Assembly: GCF_023375815.1 (NCBI RefSeq)
Contig: NZ_CP067412.1
Coordinates: forward strand, 5,394,001 to 5,458,000
Reading direction: 5' to 3'
Length of the DNA: 64,000 nucleotides
Origin: Pseudomonas sp. HS6
GTDB taxonomy: Bacteria > Pseudomonadota > Gammaproteobacteria > Pseudomonadales > Pseudomonadaceae
The notes under the pieces are model-generated. The model had not been told where the DNA came from. It searched no databases and worked only from the letters and a program-made list of their open reading frames with translations. The first letter of the stretch is position 1; the number at the start of each line of letters is the position of its first letter. A program made the translations under genes and the position numbers. This document shows, in pieces, positions 9,361 through 17,141 of the stretch.

Positions 9361-9626
9361 CGCCAGAAGTAGCGGTCGACATTTTTCGCGAAGCCTTGTG
9401 GCTGACCACGATGATGGTCGCGATTCTGGTGATTCCGAGTCTGCTGGTGGGCCTTCTGGTGTCGATGTTCCAGGCCGCCACGCAGATCAACGAACAGACC
9501 CTGAGCTTTCTGCCGCGTCTGCTGGTGATGCTGGTGACCCTGATTGTCGGCGGTCCGTGGATCATCCAGACCTTCATGGAATACATCATCCAGCTGTACA
9601 AAAACATTCCGCTGGTCATCGGCTGA
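9357..9626 (+). CDS. fliQ: FliQ, flagellar export gate protein
   Basis: An 89-residue protein of two membrane helices ([20 protein letters not shown] and [19 protein letters not shown]) starting [14 protein letters not shown]. The ATG sits in an ATGA overlap with the fliP stop and has GGAGG at 9343-9347; an upstream in-frame ATG at 9306 would give an unlikely extension within fliP. FliQ wraps the FliP-FliR core of the export gate. Confidence 0.97.
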   Translation: MTPEVAVDIFREALWLTTMMVAILVIPSLLVGLLVSMFQAATQINEQTLSFLPRLLVMLVTLIVGGPWIIQTFMEYIIQLYKNIPLVIG

Positions 9627-9629
9627 GTC

Positions 9630-10415
9630 ATGCAGTCGCTGCTTCAGTTGACCGACACGCAGATCAGCACCTGGGTGGCGACGTTCATGTTGCCGCTGTT
9701 TCGCATCGGCTCGATGCTGATGGTGATGCCGGTGTTCGGCACCACGCTGGTTCCCAAGCGCGTCCGTCTCTACCTCGCCCTTGCGATCACCGTGGTGATC
9801 GCGCCAAGTCTGCCGCCGATGCCGGCCGTCAGTCCGCTGGATCTGAGCGGTCTGCTGCTGATTGCCGAGCAGATCCTGGTCGGCGCCGTGTTGGGCTTCT
9901 CCTTGCAGCTGTTCTTCCAGGCTTTCGTGGTCGCGGGGCAGATCGTTGCGATTCAGATGGGCATGGGCTTCGCCTCGATGATCGACCCCACCAACGGCGT
10001 GTCGGTGGCGGTGATCGGGCAGTTTTTCACCATGCTGGTGACGCTGTTGTTCCTCGGCATGAACGGCCATCTGGTGGTGTTCGAAGTCCTCACGGAAAGC
10101 TTCACTACACTGCCGGTCGGTGCGGGTCTGATGACCGCGCATTACTGGGAGCTGGCCGGCAAGCTCGGTTGGGTGCTTGGCGCGGCATTGATGCTGGTGT
10201 TGCCGGCGGTCACTGCGCTGCTTGTGGTCAACATCGCATTCGGCATCATGACCCGTGCTGCGCCACAACTGAACATTTTCGCTATCGGCTTTCCGCTGAC
10301 CATGGTGCTCGGTCTGTTCATTGTCTGGGTTGGTCTGGCGGACATTCTCAATCAGTATCAGCCGCTGGCCGTCGAAGCCTTGCAGCTGCTACGCGAACTG
10401 GCAAAGGCGCGCTGA
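9630..10415 (+). CDS. fliR: FliR, flagellar export gate protein
   Basis: A 261-residue polytopic inner-membrane protein starting MQSLLQLTDTQISTWV, with at least five strongly hydrophobic segments and the GMGFASMIDP motif of the family near residue 112. FliR completes the FliP5-FliQ4-FliR1 export channel. It begins three bases after the fliQ stop and flhB begins three bases after its own stop. Confidence 0.97.
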   Translation: MQSLLQLTDTQISTWVATFMLPLFRIGSMLMVMPVFGTTLVPKRVRLYLALAITVVIAPSLPPMPAVSPLDLSGLLLIAEQILVGAVLGFSLQLFFQAFVVAGQIVAIQMGMGFASMIDPTNGVSVAVIGQFFTMLVTLLFLGMNGHLVVFEVLTESFTTLPVGAGLMTAHYWELAGKLGWVLGAALMLVLPAVTALLVVNIAFGIMTRAAPQLNIFAIGFPLTMVLGLFIVWVGLADILNQYQPLAVEALQLLRELAKAR

Positions 10416-10418
10416 GTC

Positions 10419-11558
10419 ATGGCTGAGAGCGAGAGCGGTCAGGATAAAACAGAAGACCCCACGGAGAAGCGCAAGAAGGACTCCCGGGAAAAGGGTGAGA
10501 TTGCGCGTTCCAAGGAACTCAACACCCTGGCGATCATGCTCGCCGGGTCCGGTGCGCTGCTGATTTTCGGCGGCATGTTGGCGCAGGACTTGATGGAGCT
10601 CATGCGTGTGAACTTCACGCTGTCGCGCGAAGTGATCATGGATCAGGGTTCCATGGGCAAGTTCCTGATGAATTCCGGGCTGGTTGCGCTGGTGGCAATC
10701 CAGCCAATCATGATCACCTTGTTGCTGGCTGCGTTTCTGGGGCCGATCGCGCTCGGTGGCTGGCTGTTTGCCGCGGGTTCCATGGCGCCCAAGTTCAGTC
10801 GGATGAACCCCGGTGCGGGTCTCAAGCGCATGTTCTCCATGAAGGCGGTGATCGAGCTGCTCAAGGCGCTGGCCAAATTTCTGATCATTCTGGCTGTGGC
10901 GCTGGTGGTGTTGTCCGGCGATGTCGACGACTTGCTGCGCATTGCCCATGAGCCGTTGGACCGTGCGATCATTCACAGCCTGCAACTGGTGGGTTGGAGC
11001 ACTTTGTGGATGGCGTGCGGTTTGATCATCATCGCGGCCGTCGACGTCCCGGTTCAGCTCTGGGAGAGCATGAAAAAGCTCAAGATGACCAAGCAGGAAG
11101 TGCGCGACGAGCACAAGGACCAGGAAGGCCGGCCGGAGGTCAAACAGCGGATTCGTCAGGTCCAGCGCGAGATGTCGCAGCGCCGGATGATGGCGGCCAT
11201 TCCCGATGCCGACGTGGTCATCACTAACCCGACCCACTACGCCGTAGCACTCAAGTACGACTCGGAGAAGGGCGGGGCGCCGATGCTGCTGGCCAAGGGC
11301 AGCGACTTCCTGGCGCTGAAGATCCGCGAAATCGCCGTGGCCAACAACGTCATGCTGCTCGAATCGCCGGGCCTGGCGCGTTCGATCTACTACTCCACAG
11401 AGCTGGAAGAAGAGATCCCTGGTGGCCTGTATCTGGCGGTCGCCCAGGTGTTGGCTTACGTCTACCAGATCCGCCAGCACCGCGCGGGCAAGGGCAAGTT
11501 CCCGGAGCCGCTCAAGGACGACCTGCCGATTCCGCCGGATCTGCGGCGCGATTCCTGA
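10419..11558 (+). CDS. flhB: FlhB, export gate switch protein with NPTH autocleavage site
   Basis: A 379-residue protein with a charged N-terminus (ESGQDKTEDPTEKRKKDSRE), four membrane segments between about residues 30 and 210 and a cytoplasmic domain containing the autocleavage motif NPTH at residues 270-273. Cleavage between Asn and Pro, with FliK, changes export from rod/hook to filament substrates. A terminator follows at 11571-11610, so flhB ends the fliL operon. A separate copy of the C-terminal domain is encoded at 28090-28419. Confidence 0.97.
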   Translation: MAESESGQDKTEDPTEKRKKDSREKGEIARSKELNTLAIMLAGSGALLIFGGMLAQDLMELMRVNFTLSREVIMDQGSMGKFLMNSGLVALVAIQPIMITLLLAAFLGPIALGGWLFAAGSMAPKFSRMNPGAGLKRMFSMKAVIELLKALAKFLIILAVALVVLSGDVDDLLRIAHEPLDRAIIHSLQLVGWSTLWMACGLIIIAAVDVPVQLWESMKKLKMTKQEVRDEHKDQEGRPEVKQRIRQVQREMSQRRMMAAIPDADVVITNPTHYAVALKYDSEKGGAPMLLAKGSDFLALKIREIAVANNVMLLESPGLARSIYYSTELEEEIPGGLYLAVAQVLAYVYQIRQHRAGKGKFPEPLKDDLPIPPDLRRDS

Positions 11559-11570
11559 TTGTGACGAAGC

Positions 11571-11610
11571 AAAAAAACCGCCTCCGGTTGAACCCGGTGG
11601 CGGTTTTTTT
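11571..11610 (+). terminator. Intrinsic terminator after flhB
   Basis: The stem ACCGCC..CCGG / CCGG..GGCGGT is flanked by an A run upstream and a run of seven T bases downstream, a classical rho-independent terminator. It lies 13 bases after the flhB stop and could act in both directions. Confidence 0.88.
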
Positions 11611-11640
11611 ATGCCCGATGATCTGTGTTGCTTGTGAGGC

Positions 11641-11754
11641 CGCCTTCGCGGGCAAGTCGAACCGTCGCACCGCCGCTCCCACAGGTTTTTCGTTATGCCC
11701 TCGACGGTACACGCGCCACCGATCCCTGTGGGAGCGGGCTTGCCCGCGAAGGCG
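11641..11754. repeat. REPIN downstream of flhB, with a long-variant arm
   Basis: The right arm (GGGAGCGGGCTTGCCCGCGA type, 11725-11754) is paired with a left arm starting CGCCTTCGCGGGCAAG that carries an extra GTCGAACCGTCGCACCG segment before CTCCCACAGG. The same extended arm is seen in the REPIN within opmB (61612-61655), so it looks like a family variant and not random decay. Confidence 0.85.
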
Positions 11755-11783
11755 TCAGTTGCCGCGACACATCACTTAAGCCT

Positions 11784-12158
11784 TTACGCGGGGTTCGGCG
11801 ACGGCGGTAGTTCCAGATTATTCAGCACCCGATTCGCTGCCAGCTCCCCGAGCATGATCAGTTGCCCGATGCCCATCAATGTCCTGCGCTGCGAGGCGGG
11901 CATGAGGTGGGCGAAGTCATTGGCGATGGTTCTGGCGGAAGCGAGGGTTTCGCAGAGCTCGACCAGCAGTTCTTCGTTTTTGAAGTCTGCGGTGACGGCA
12001 AACATTCGGCGGGTTTTGCGGGGCGGTGGCGTGGAGCCGGGCGGGCAGAGATAGTGATCGAGGGCGCGGTCGGCGGCTTCGTGAAGCTTTCTGGAATCGA
12101 GGGATTCGTAGGGCGTGGCAGGGTCGGTTTCGGGTGGATTGGGTGTTGGTTTGATCAT
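11784..12158 (-). CDS. DUF6124-like small protein of unknown function
   Basis: A 124-residue protein beginning MIKPTPNPPETDPATPYES, with a helical segment KLHEAADRALDHYL and a C-terminal half ASARTIANDFAHLMPASQRRTL. This composition recalls a Pseudomonas-specific family I know as DUF6124 (related to DUF3077); no function is established. The start at 12158 has AAGGAGCTTCACT directly upstream; a longer frame from 12188 lacks such a site. The gene is transcribed against the flagellar operon and is preceded by a long structured leader. The family assignment is from memory and should be treated as tentative. Confidence 0.7.
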   Translation of the reverse strand: MIKPTPNPPETDPATPYESLDSRKLHEAADRALDHYLCPPGSTPPPRKTRRMFAVTADFKNEELLVELCETLASARTIANDFAHLMPASQRRTLMGIGQLIMLGELAANRVLNNLELPPSPNPA

Positions 12159-12289
12159 AGTGAAGCTCCTTTGTGGTGGAGCCGCCAAATCCAGTCGCTA
12201 AACAGGAAGGGTGGCGGCCGTACGCGGGTTAGCGAACCGGTCAAAGGCACCCGGGTAGACCACGAGGGTCTCCCGCATACAGCCACCAT
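12155..12289 (-). CDS. Possible 44-codon upstream frame overlapping the DUF6124 start codon
   Basis: On the minus strand an ATG at 12289 opens a frame of 44 codons (MVAVCGRPSWSTRV..., ending HHKGASL). It stops at a TGA (12157-12155) that overlaps the start codon of the DUF6124-like gene as ATGA. Such an overlap is the usual geometry for translational coupling. No strong ribosome binding site precedes the ATG. A second, shorter frame in another register (12278 to 12198) overlaps it. Whether either is translated is unknown. Confidence 0.3.
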   Translation of the reverse strand: MVAVCGRPSWSTRVPLTGSLTRVRPPPFLFSDWIWRLHHKGASL

Positions 12290-12290
12290 A
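12159..12290 (-). promoter_or_regulatory. Structured 5' leader of the DUF6124-like gene
   Basis: Read on the minus strand, three stems can be drawn. The first is GGGAGACC / GGTCTACCC with a one-base bulge (12253-12274). The second is GCCGCCA / TGGCGGC (12212-12218 with 12181-12187). The third is GCTCC / GGAGC (12178-12182 with 12165-12169), which would bury the ribosome binding site. The second and third stems share bases 12181-12182 and so exclude each other. This suggests translation control, by inference from base pairing only. Confidence 0.45.
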
Positions 12291-12690
12291 ACGAAATTGC
12301 AGACAAACAGATCCGCAACGAAGCCTGGAACGCTGGTGCACCTTTAATCTGAGCGAGTCGCTAAACCCGATCGCTGATTCGTCAGCGACCGACCCACAAT
12401 AGAACCCGACCCCAAGGCGCACAAGCCGGCCGATTCTGGCGTAGCTGTAGGCAGCGGCGCAAGGATGCGTAGCCTCGAAGGCGTGTCTGGAGGTGTCTTT
12501 TAAACGCCAAGGTTTAAAAGACACGATCGAGTGGCGCCGTCGGTCTGAAAGGTCCCGCGACCTGTTAGTTCTGACAGTAGACGCCTGTTGTTCCCTGGCG
12601 CCTCATAAACCCGGAACTCGCGCCGTTGCCTATTCGCACTCTGCGAGCGCAGCGTCTGATGACTCATTCAACTGAAATCGGGGATAGAAC
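12290..12690. other. Intergenic stretch with two strong hairpins between the DUF6124 leader and the orphan gene
   Basis: No gene is called here. A perfect 13-base-pair palindrome GTGTCTTTTAAAC / GTTTAAAAGACAC with a six-base loop lies at 12493-12524, and a 7-base-pair stem TCGCTGA / TCAGCGA with a TTCG loop at 12371-12388. The 11-mer AGTCGCTAAAC occurs twice, at 12193-12203 and 12356-12366. A 108-codon minus-strand frame (12198-12524) spans the stretch but has no ribosome binding site. The promoters of both flanking genes should lie here. Confidence 0.6.
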
Positions 12691-13359
12691 ATGACAAGGC
12701 GCGTTTACCGAAAACTGCCGGGTATGGAAATTGAGTTCGTTTCAGGGAAGCTGGAAAGGGACGCAGGAGAGCGGGCCATCTTCTACGAGGTGACGTTCGA
12801 CCTGAAGCTGGACTTTCTCAATTTTCTGGTCATGGCCAATCAGTACATTCCGAATTATCTGGATAATCCCATCAATGCGATCCGGCCTGAACTGAGCGGG
12901 TTTGCGTATCACTACTCCTACAACTACTTCTTTGGTGCGGCCGGTAATATCAGCAATAACCCGTCGTTATTCGCTCTATTCACCGACCGTGGTTATTACA
13001 TGGACCAGTGGGCGAGTGATGGCGGGCCCGTAGAGCGACGGTATGGAAAACCCTCGTTCACGGTGGTCGGCAACCAGTTGCGCATCACAGCGCGGCAGTA
13101 CTTTCGACTGGATGCGGGGGCTCCTCCGATCGAAATCAGCGACCTGCCATTCATACTTTTCGAATGGGCGTTGAATCTGATGGAAGGTCATGTGAAGTCC
13201 ACTGATGTCGCGCCTGTCACCATGGTGGTGCTGATGTATACGGAGGAAGATGTTGTCGATGTCGGTGGTCGCAGCGTGTTCAGGGGCACGCGCTATCTGG
13301 ATAATGCAGCTCTTTCCTTTGGTCCGATTACTCCAGCGCACATTCTGGTTGCCGGTTGA
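12691..13359 (+). CDS. Orphan protein of unknown function
   Basis: A 222-residue protein starting MTRRVYRKLPGMEIEF. It has no signal peptide or membrane segment and is rich in aromatic residues (YHYSYNYFFG near residues 71-80). Alternating hydrophobic strands suggest a beta-rich fold. I do not recognise the family. It lies alone between the DUF6124 leader and flhA, interrupting the flagellar cluster at a point where P. aeruginosa also carries hypothetical genes between flhB and flhA. A hairpin follows directly after the stop. Confidence 0.75.
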   Translation: MTRRVYRKLPGMEIEFVSGKLERDAGERAIFYEVTFDLKLDFLNFLVMANQYIPNYLDNPINAIRPELSGFAYHYSYNYFFGAAGNISNNPSLFALFTDRGYYMDQWASDGGPVERRYGKPSFTVVGNQLRITARQYFRLDAGAPPIEISDLPFILFEWALNLMEGHVKSTDVAPVTMVVLMYTEEDVVDVGGRSVFRGTRYLDNAALSFGPITPAHILVAG

Positions 13360-13362
13360 CTG

Positions 13363-13379
13363 CCGAGATTCCATCTCGG
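13363..13379 (+). terminator. Possible terminator hairpin after the orphan gene
   Basis: CCGAGAT / ATCTCGG with a three-base loop starts four bases after the stop codon. There is no good T run after it, so termination would be weak or absent; it may instead protect the 3' end. Confidence 0.35.
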
Positions 13380-13468
13380 AAATCATCGTTTAACAGGGGC
13401 GGGCGTACGGCGTGCGCGCCGCCCATTTGTGCATTCATCACAATCTCTATTTCCCGCCTTGGCAAAAG

Positions 13469-13485
13469 TTGGAAGGCTTCTTGCA
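13469..13485 (+). promoter_or_regulatory. Sigma-54 (RpoN) promoter upstream of flhA
   Basis: TTGGAAGGCTTCTTGCA has the GG and GC pairs ten bases apart and a perfect TTGCA -12 element; the -24 element is TTGGAAG instead of TTGGCAC. It lies about 60 bases before the flhA start, in line with RpoN/FleQ control of flhA in Pseudomonas. Confidence 0.65.
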
Positions 13486-13546
13486 GTAGCCGCCGTGCGT
13501 CCGCTCTGGGCGTCAAAAGTTTGCTTTAAAGGAACGGGGAAAACCG

Positions 13547-15676
13547 GTGGATCGCTCTCAGTTAATCAACAGTGCTCGCTCGAACATTGCCGATCTCAGT
13601 CGAGGCAATCTGGGTGTGCCGCTGTTGCTGCTGGTCATGCTGGCGATGATGATGTTGCCGGTGCCGCCGTTCCTGCTCGACGTGTTCTTCACCTTCAACA
13701 TTGCCCTGTCGATCGTCGTGCTGCTGGTCTGCGTGTACGCGTTGCGGCCGCTGGATTTCGCGGTGTTCCCGACGATCCTGCTGGTGGCGACGCTGTTGCG
13801 ACTGGCGCTGAACGTGGCGTCGACGCGGGTGGTGATGCTCCACGGTCAGGACGGCCACGCCGCTGCCGGTAAGGTGATCCAGGCCTTCGGTGAGGTGGTG
13901 ATCGGCGGTAACTACGTGGTCGGTATCGTGGTCTTCGCGATTTTGATGATCATCAACTTCGTCGTGGTGACCAAGGGTGCCGGGCGGATTTCCGAGGTGA
14001 GCGCGCGTTTCACCCTCGATGCGATGCCCGGCAAACAAATGGCAATCGACGCCGACCTCAACGCCGGTCTGATCGACCAGAACCAGGCCAAGGCCCGTCG
14101 TTCCGAAGTCGCCCAAGAGGCTGAGTTTTACGGTTCGATGGACGGTGCCAGCAAGTTCGTTCGCGGTGACGCCATCGCCGGCCTGCTGATTCTGTTCATC
14201 AACCTGATCGGCGGCATGGCCGTCGGTATCTTCCAGCACAACATGAGCTTCGGCGATGCCGGTCGGGTTTACGCCTTGCTGACCATCGGTGACGGTTTAG
14301 TGGCGCAATTGCCATCACTGTTGTTATCTACAGCGGCTGCGATCATGGTGACCCGTGCTTCCGGTTCGGAAGACATGGGCAAGCAGATCAATCGCCAGAT
14401 GTTCGCCTCGCCGAAGGCGCTGGCGGTGGCGGCCGGTCTGATGGCAGTCATGGGCCTGGTGCCGGGCATGCCGCACTTCTCCTTCCTGAGCATGGCGGCC
14501 CTGGCTGCTGGCGGCGCGTACCTGTTCTGGAAAAAGCAGAACGTCGCCAAGGTGCAGGCGCTGCAAGAGGTTCAGCGTCAGCAGGAACTGCTGCCATCGC
14601 CGGCCCGCGCCATGGAAACCAAGGAGCTGGGCTGGGATGACGTGACGCCAATCGACATGATCGGTCTGGAAGTCGGTTATCGCCTGATTCCGCTGGTGGA
14701 CCGCAACCAGGGCGGGCAATTGCTGGCGCGGATCAAGGGCGTGCGCAAAAAGCTCTCGCAGGATCTGGGCTTCCTGATGCCGACCGTGCACATTCGCGAC
14801 AACCTCGACCTGGCGCCGAGCGCCTACCGTCTGACCCTGATGGGCGTGATCCTGGCCGAAGCCGAGATCTACCCGGATCGCGAACTGGCGATCAACCCGG
14901 GGCAGGTCTACGGCACGCTCAACGGCATTACCGCCAAAGATCCGGCTTTCGGCCTGGAGGCGGTGTGGATCGAAGTCAGTCAGCGCGCCCAGGCACAATC
15001 GCTCGGTTACACCGTGGTGGACGCCAGTACCGTGGTCGCCACGCACTTGAACCAGATTCTGTACAAGCACTCCAGTGAGCTGATCGGCCACGAAGAAGTG
15101 CAGCAACTCATGCAATTGCTGGCCAAGAGCTCGCCGAAACTGGCTGAAGAGCTGGTGCCGGGTGTGGTGTCGCTGTCGCAACTGCTCAAGGTGTTGCAAG
15201 CGCTGCTGGCCGAACACGTGCCGGTGCGCGACATCCGCAGCATTGCCGAAGCCATCGCCAACAATGCCGCGAAGAGTCAAGATACCGCCGCGCTGGTGGC
15301 TGCCGTGCGCGTCGGCGTATCGCGCGCCATCGTCCAAAGCATTGTAGGGACTGAGTCCGAGCTGCCAGTTATCACTCTGGAGCCAAGGTTGGAACAAATA
15401 TTGCTCAATAGTCTGCAGAAGGCAGGACAAGGCTCGGAAGAGGGCGTTCTGCTGGAGCCAAGCATGGCCGAGAAGCTGCAGCGTTCGCTCATCGAAGCGG
15501 CGCAGCGTCAGGAAATGCAAGGTCAGCCGGTGATCCTGTTGGTAGCAGGCCCGGTTCGCGCGATGCTCTCGCGCTTTGGCCGCCTGGCAGTCCCTGGACT
15601 GCACGTGCTGGCCTACCAGGAAATTCCGGACAACAAGCAAGTGACCATCGTTGCGACAGTAGGGCCCAACGGCTGA
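13547..15676 (+). CDS. flhA: FlhA, flagellar export gate protein
   Basis: A 709-residue protein: about 330 residues of membrane segments, then a long cytoplasmic domain that forms the nonameric docking ring for chaperone-substrate complexes. The FHIPEP family signature region is visible as GRISEVSARFTLDAMPGKQMAIDADLNAG (here shown by its ends: GRISEVSARF and AIDADLNAG, about residues 146-175). The start is GTG at 13547, with an AAAGGA site some 14 bases upstream. flhF follows 11 bases after the stop. Confidence 0.97.
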   Translation: MDRSQLINSARSNIADLSRGNLGVPLLLLVMLAMMMLPVPPFLLDVFFTFNIALSIVVLLVCVYALRPLDFAVFPTILLVATLLRLALNVASTRVVMLHGQDGHAAAGKVIQAFGEVVIGGNYVVGIVVFAILMIINFVVVTKGAGRISEVSARFTLDAMPGKQMAIDADLNAGLIDQNQAKARRSEVAQEAEFYGSMDGASKFVRGDAIAGLLILFINLIGGMAVGIFQHNMSFGDAGRVYALLTIGDGLVAQLPSLLLSTAAAIMVTRASGSEDMGKQINRQMFASPKALAVAAGLMAVMGLVPGMPHFSFLSMAALAAGGAYLFWKKQNVAKVQALQEVQRQQELLPSPARAMETKELGWDDVTPIDMIGLEVGYRLIPLVDRNQGGQLLARIKGVRKKLSQDLGFLMPTVHIRDNLDLAPSAYRLTLMGVILAEAEIYPDRELAINPGQVYGTLNGITAKDPAFGLEAVWIEVSQRAQAQSLGYTVVDASTVVATHLNQILYKHSSELIGHEEVQQLMQLLAKSSPKLAEELVPGVVSLSQLLKVLQALLAEHVPVRDIRSIAEAIANNAAKSQDTAALVAAVRVGVSRAIVQSIVGTESELPVITLEPRLEQILLNSLQKAGQGSEEGVLLEPSMAEKLQRSLIEAAQRQEMQGQPVILLVAGPVRAMLSRFGRLAVPGLHVLAYQEIPDNKQVTIVATVGPNG

Positions 15677-15687
15677 GGTAGTGGTTT

Positions 15688-17028
15688 ATGCAAGTTAAGC
15701 GTTTTTTCGCCGCCGATATGCGTCAGGCCATGAAGCTGGTTCGTGATGAGCTGGGCGCTGATGCCGCCATCATTGGCAACCGCCGCATTGCCGGCGGCGT
15801 CGAGCTGACGGCGGCGCTGGATTACAAATTGTCGGCGCTGGCGCCACGGGTTCCGAACATGGAACTCGAAGACGAGCTGCGCAAGACCCAGTCGCGCATC
15901 GTCACCGCCCAGGCTGAGCTGAGCATGCGTGGTGAAGCCGACGGCAACACCAATCGCCAGTTGTTCTCCGGTCTGCCATTGACCGCCGGCCTGCCGCTGA
16001 CGGCTGCCGAGCCTCTGACAGAACCGACTTACGCTGCTCCGGCCCGTCCAGCCCCGGCACCTGCGCCGGCTGCCGCTGGCGTCGATCCGCGTGCGCTGGA
16101 TTCGATGCGTTTCGAACTCAACAGCCTGCGCGAGCTGATGGAAGTGCAGCTCGGCACTCTGGCCTGGAATCAGCTGCAAGGCAGCCGTCCGGCCCAAGCG
16201 AACCTCTATCGTCGTCTGCAACGCATCGGCTTGTCCGGCCCGTTGTCCCGCGACCTGCTGGCGCTGACCAGCGATATCGAAGAGCCTCGTCAGGCCTGGC
16301 GCATGCTGCTGGCGCACCTGGCGCGGATGATTGCCACACCGGAAGTCGAGCCACTGGAAGAGGGCGGGATCATTGCCATGGTCGGCCCGGCCGGAATGGG
16401 CAAGACCACCACCTTGGCCAAGCTCGCTGCCCGTTACGTGCTCAAGTACGGCGCGCAGAACATTGCGCTGGTGAGCATGGACAGTTTCCGCATCGGTGCT
16501 CAGGAACAGTTGAAAACCCTGGGCCGGATCCTCAATGTGTCGGTGACCCACGTCGATCCGGGCCAGTCCCTGGTGCAGGCGCTGGATCCACTGCTGCGCA
16601 AACGCGTGGTGCTGATCGATACCGCCGGCCTGCAGGCCAGCGATCCGGCATTGCGCATGCAGCTGGAAAGCCTGGCCAGTCGTGGCGTTCGGTCGAAAAA
16701 TTATCTGGTACTGGCAACCACCAGCCAGAAACAGGTTCTAACCGCCGCTTATCACAGTTACAAGCGTTGCGGGCTCGCCGGGTGCATCCTGACTAAACTG
16801 GATGAGACGGCCAGCCTTGGCGAAGTGCTGAGCCTGGCGATCAGTCATGAACTGCCGGTCGCCTACCTGACCGACGGCCCACGGATTCCGGATGATCTGC
16901 ATCTGCCGCGCCGTCATCAATTGGTCAGCCGCGCCGTCAGCGTGCAAATGCAGGAAGAACCCAGCGAAGAAGCCATGGCTGACATGTTCGCTGATATCTA
17001 CCACAGTCCGACCAAGCAGGTTGGCTGA
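15688..17028 (+). CDS. flhF: FlhF, SRP-type GTPase that sets the polar site of flagella
   Basis: A 446-residue GTPase. The N-terminal segment MQVKRFFAADMRQAMKLVRD is typical, followed by a Pro/Ala linker (about 105-135). The NG domain has G1 motif GPAGMGKTTT at 233-242, SMDSFRIGAQEQL near 264-275, DTAGLQ, and TKLDET near residue 375. FlhF recruits the first basal-body parts to the cell pole and is opposed by FleN. The pair of FlhF and FleN indicates a polar flagellum. Confidence 0.97.
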   Translation: MQVKRFFAADMRQAMKLVRDELGADAAIIGNRRIAGGVELTAALDYKLSALAPRVPNMELEDELRKTQSRIVTAQAELSMRGEADGNTNRQLFSGLPLTAGLPLTAAEPLTEPTYAAPARPAPAPAPAAAGVDPRALDSMRFELNSLRELMEVQLGTLAWNQLQGSRPAQANLYRRLQRIGLSGPLSRDLLALTSDIEEPRQAWRMLLAHLARMIATPEVEPLEEGGIIAMVGPAGMGKTTTLAKLAARYVLKYGAQNIALVSMDSFRIGAQEQLKTLGRILNVSVTHVDPGQSLVQALDPLLRKRVVLIDTAGLQASDPALRMQLESLASRGVRSKNYLVLATTSQKQVLTAAYHSYKRCGLAGCILTKLDETASLGEVLSLAISHELPVAYLTDGPRIPDDLHLPRRHQLVSRAVSVQMQEEPSEEAMADMFADIYHSPTKQVG

Positions 17029-17141
17029 GGTAATGAACAGTTTTTGTACCTACATCGATGGTCTGCCATGCATTGTTCCGGTTGTGAACGCGCAGCCAGT
17101 AATGTGGCCTCCGTCTATGCAAGACAAGGTAAAGAAATAAC

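Noticed and set aside
12198..12524. 108-codon minus-strand frame through the whole DUF6124 leader
   Set aside because: It starts at a GTG inside a perfect hairpin, has no ribosome binding site, and the stretch is better explained as structured leader; kept only as a remark.
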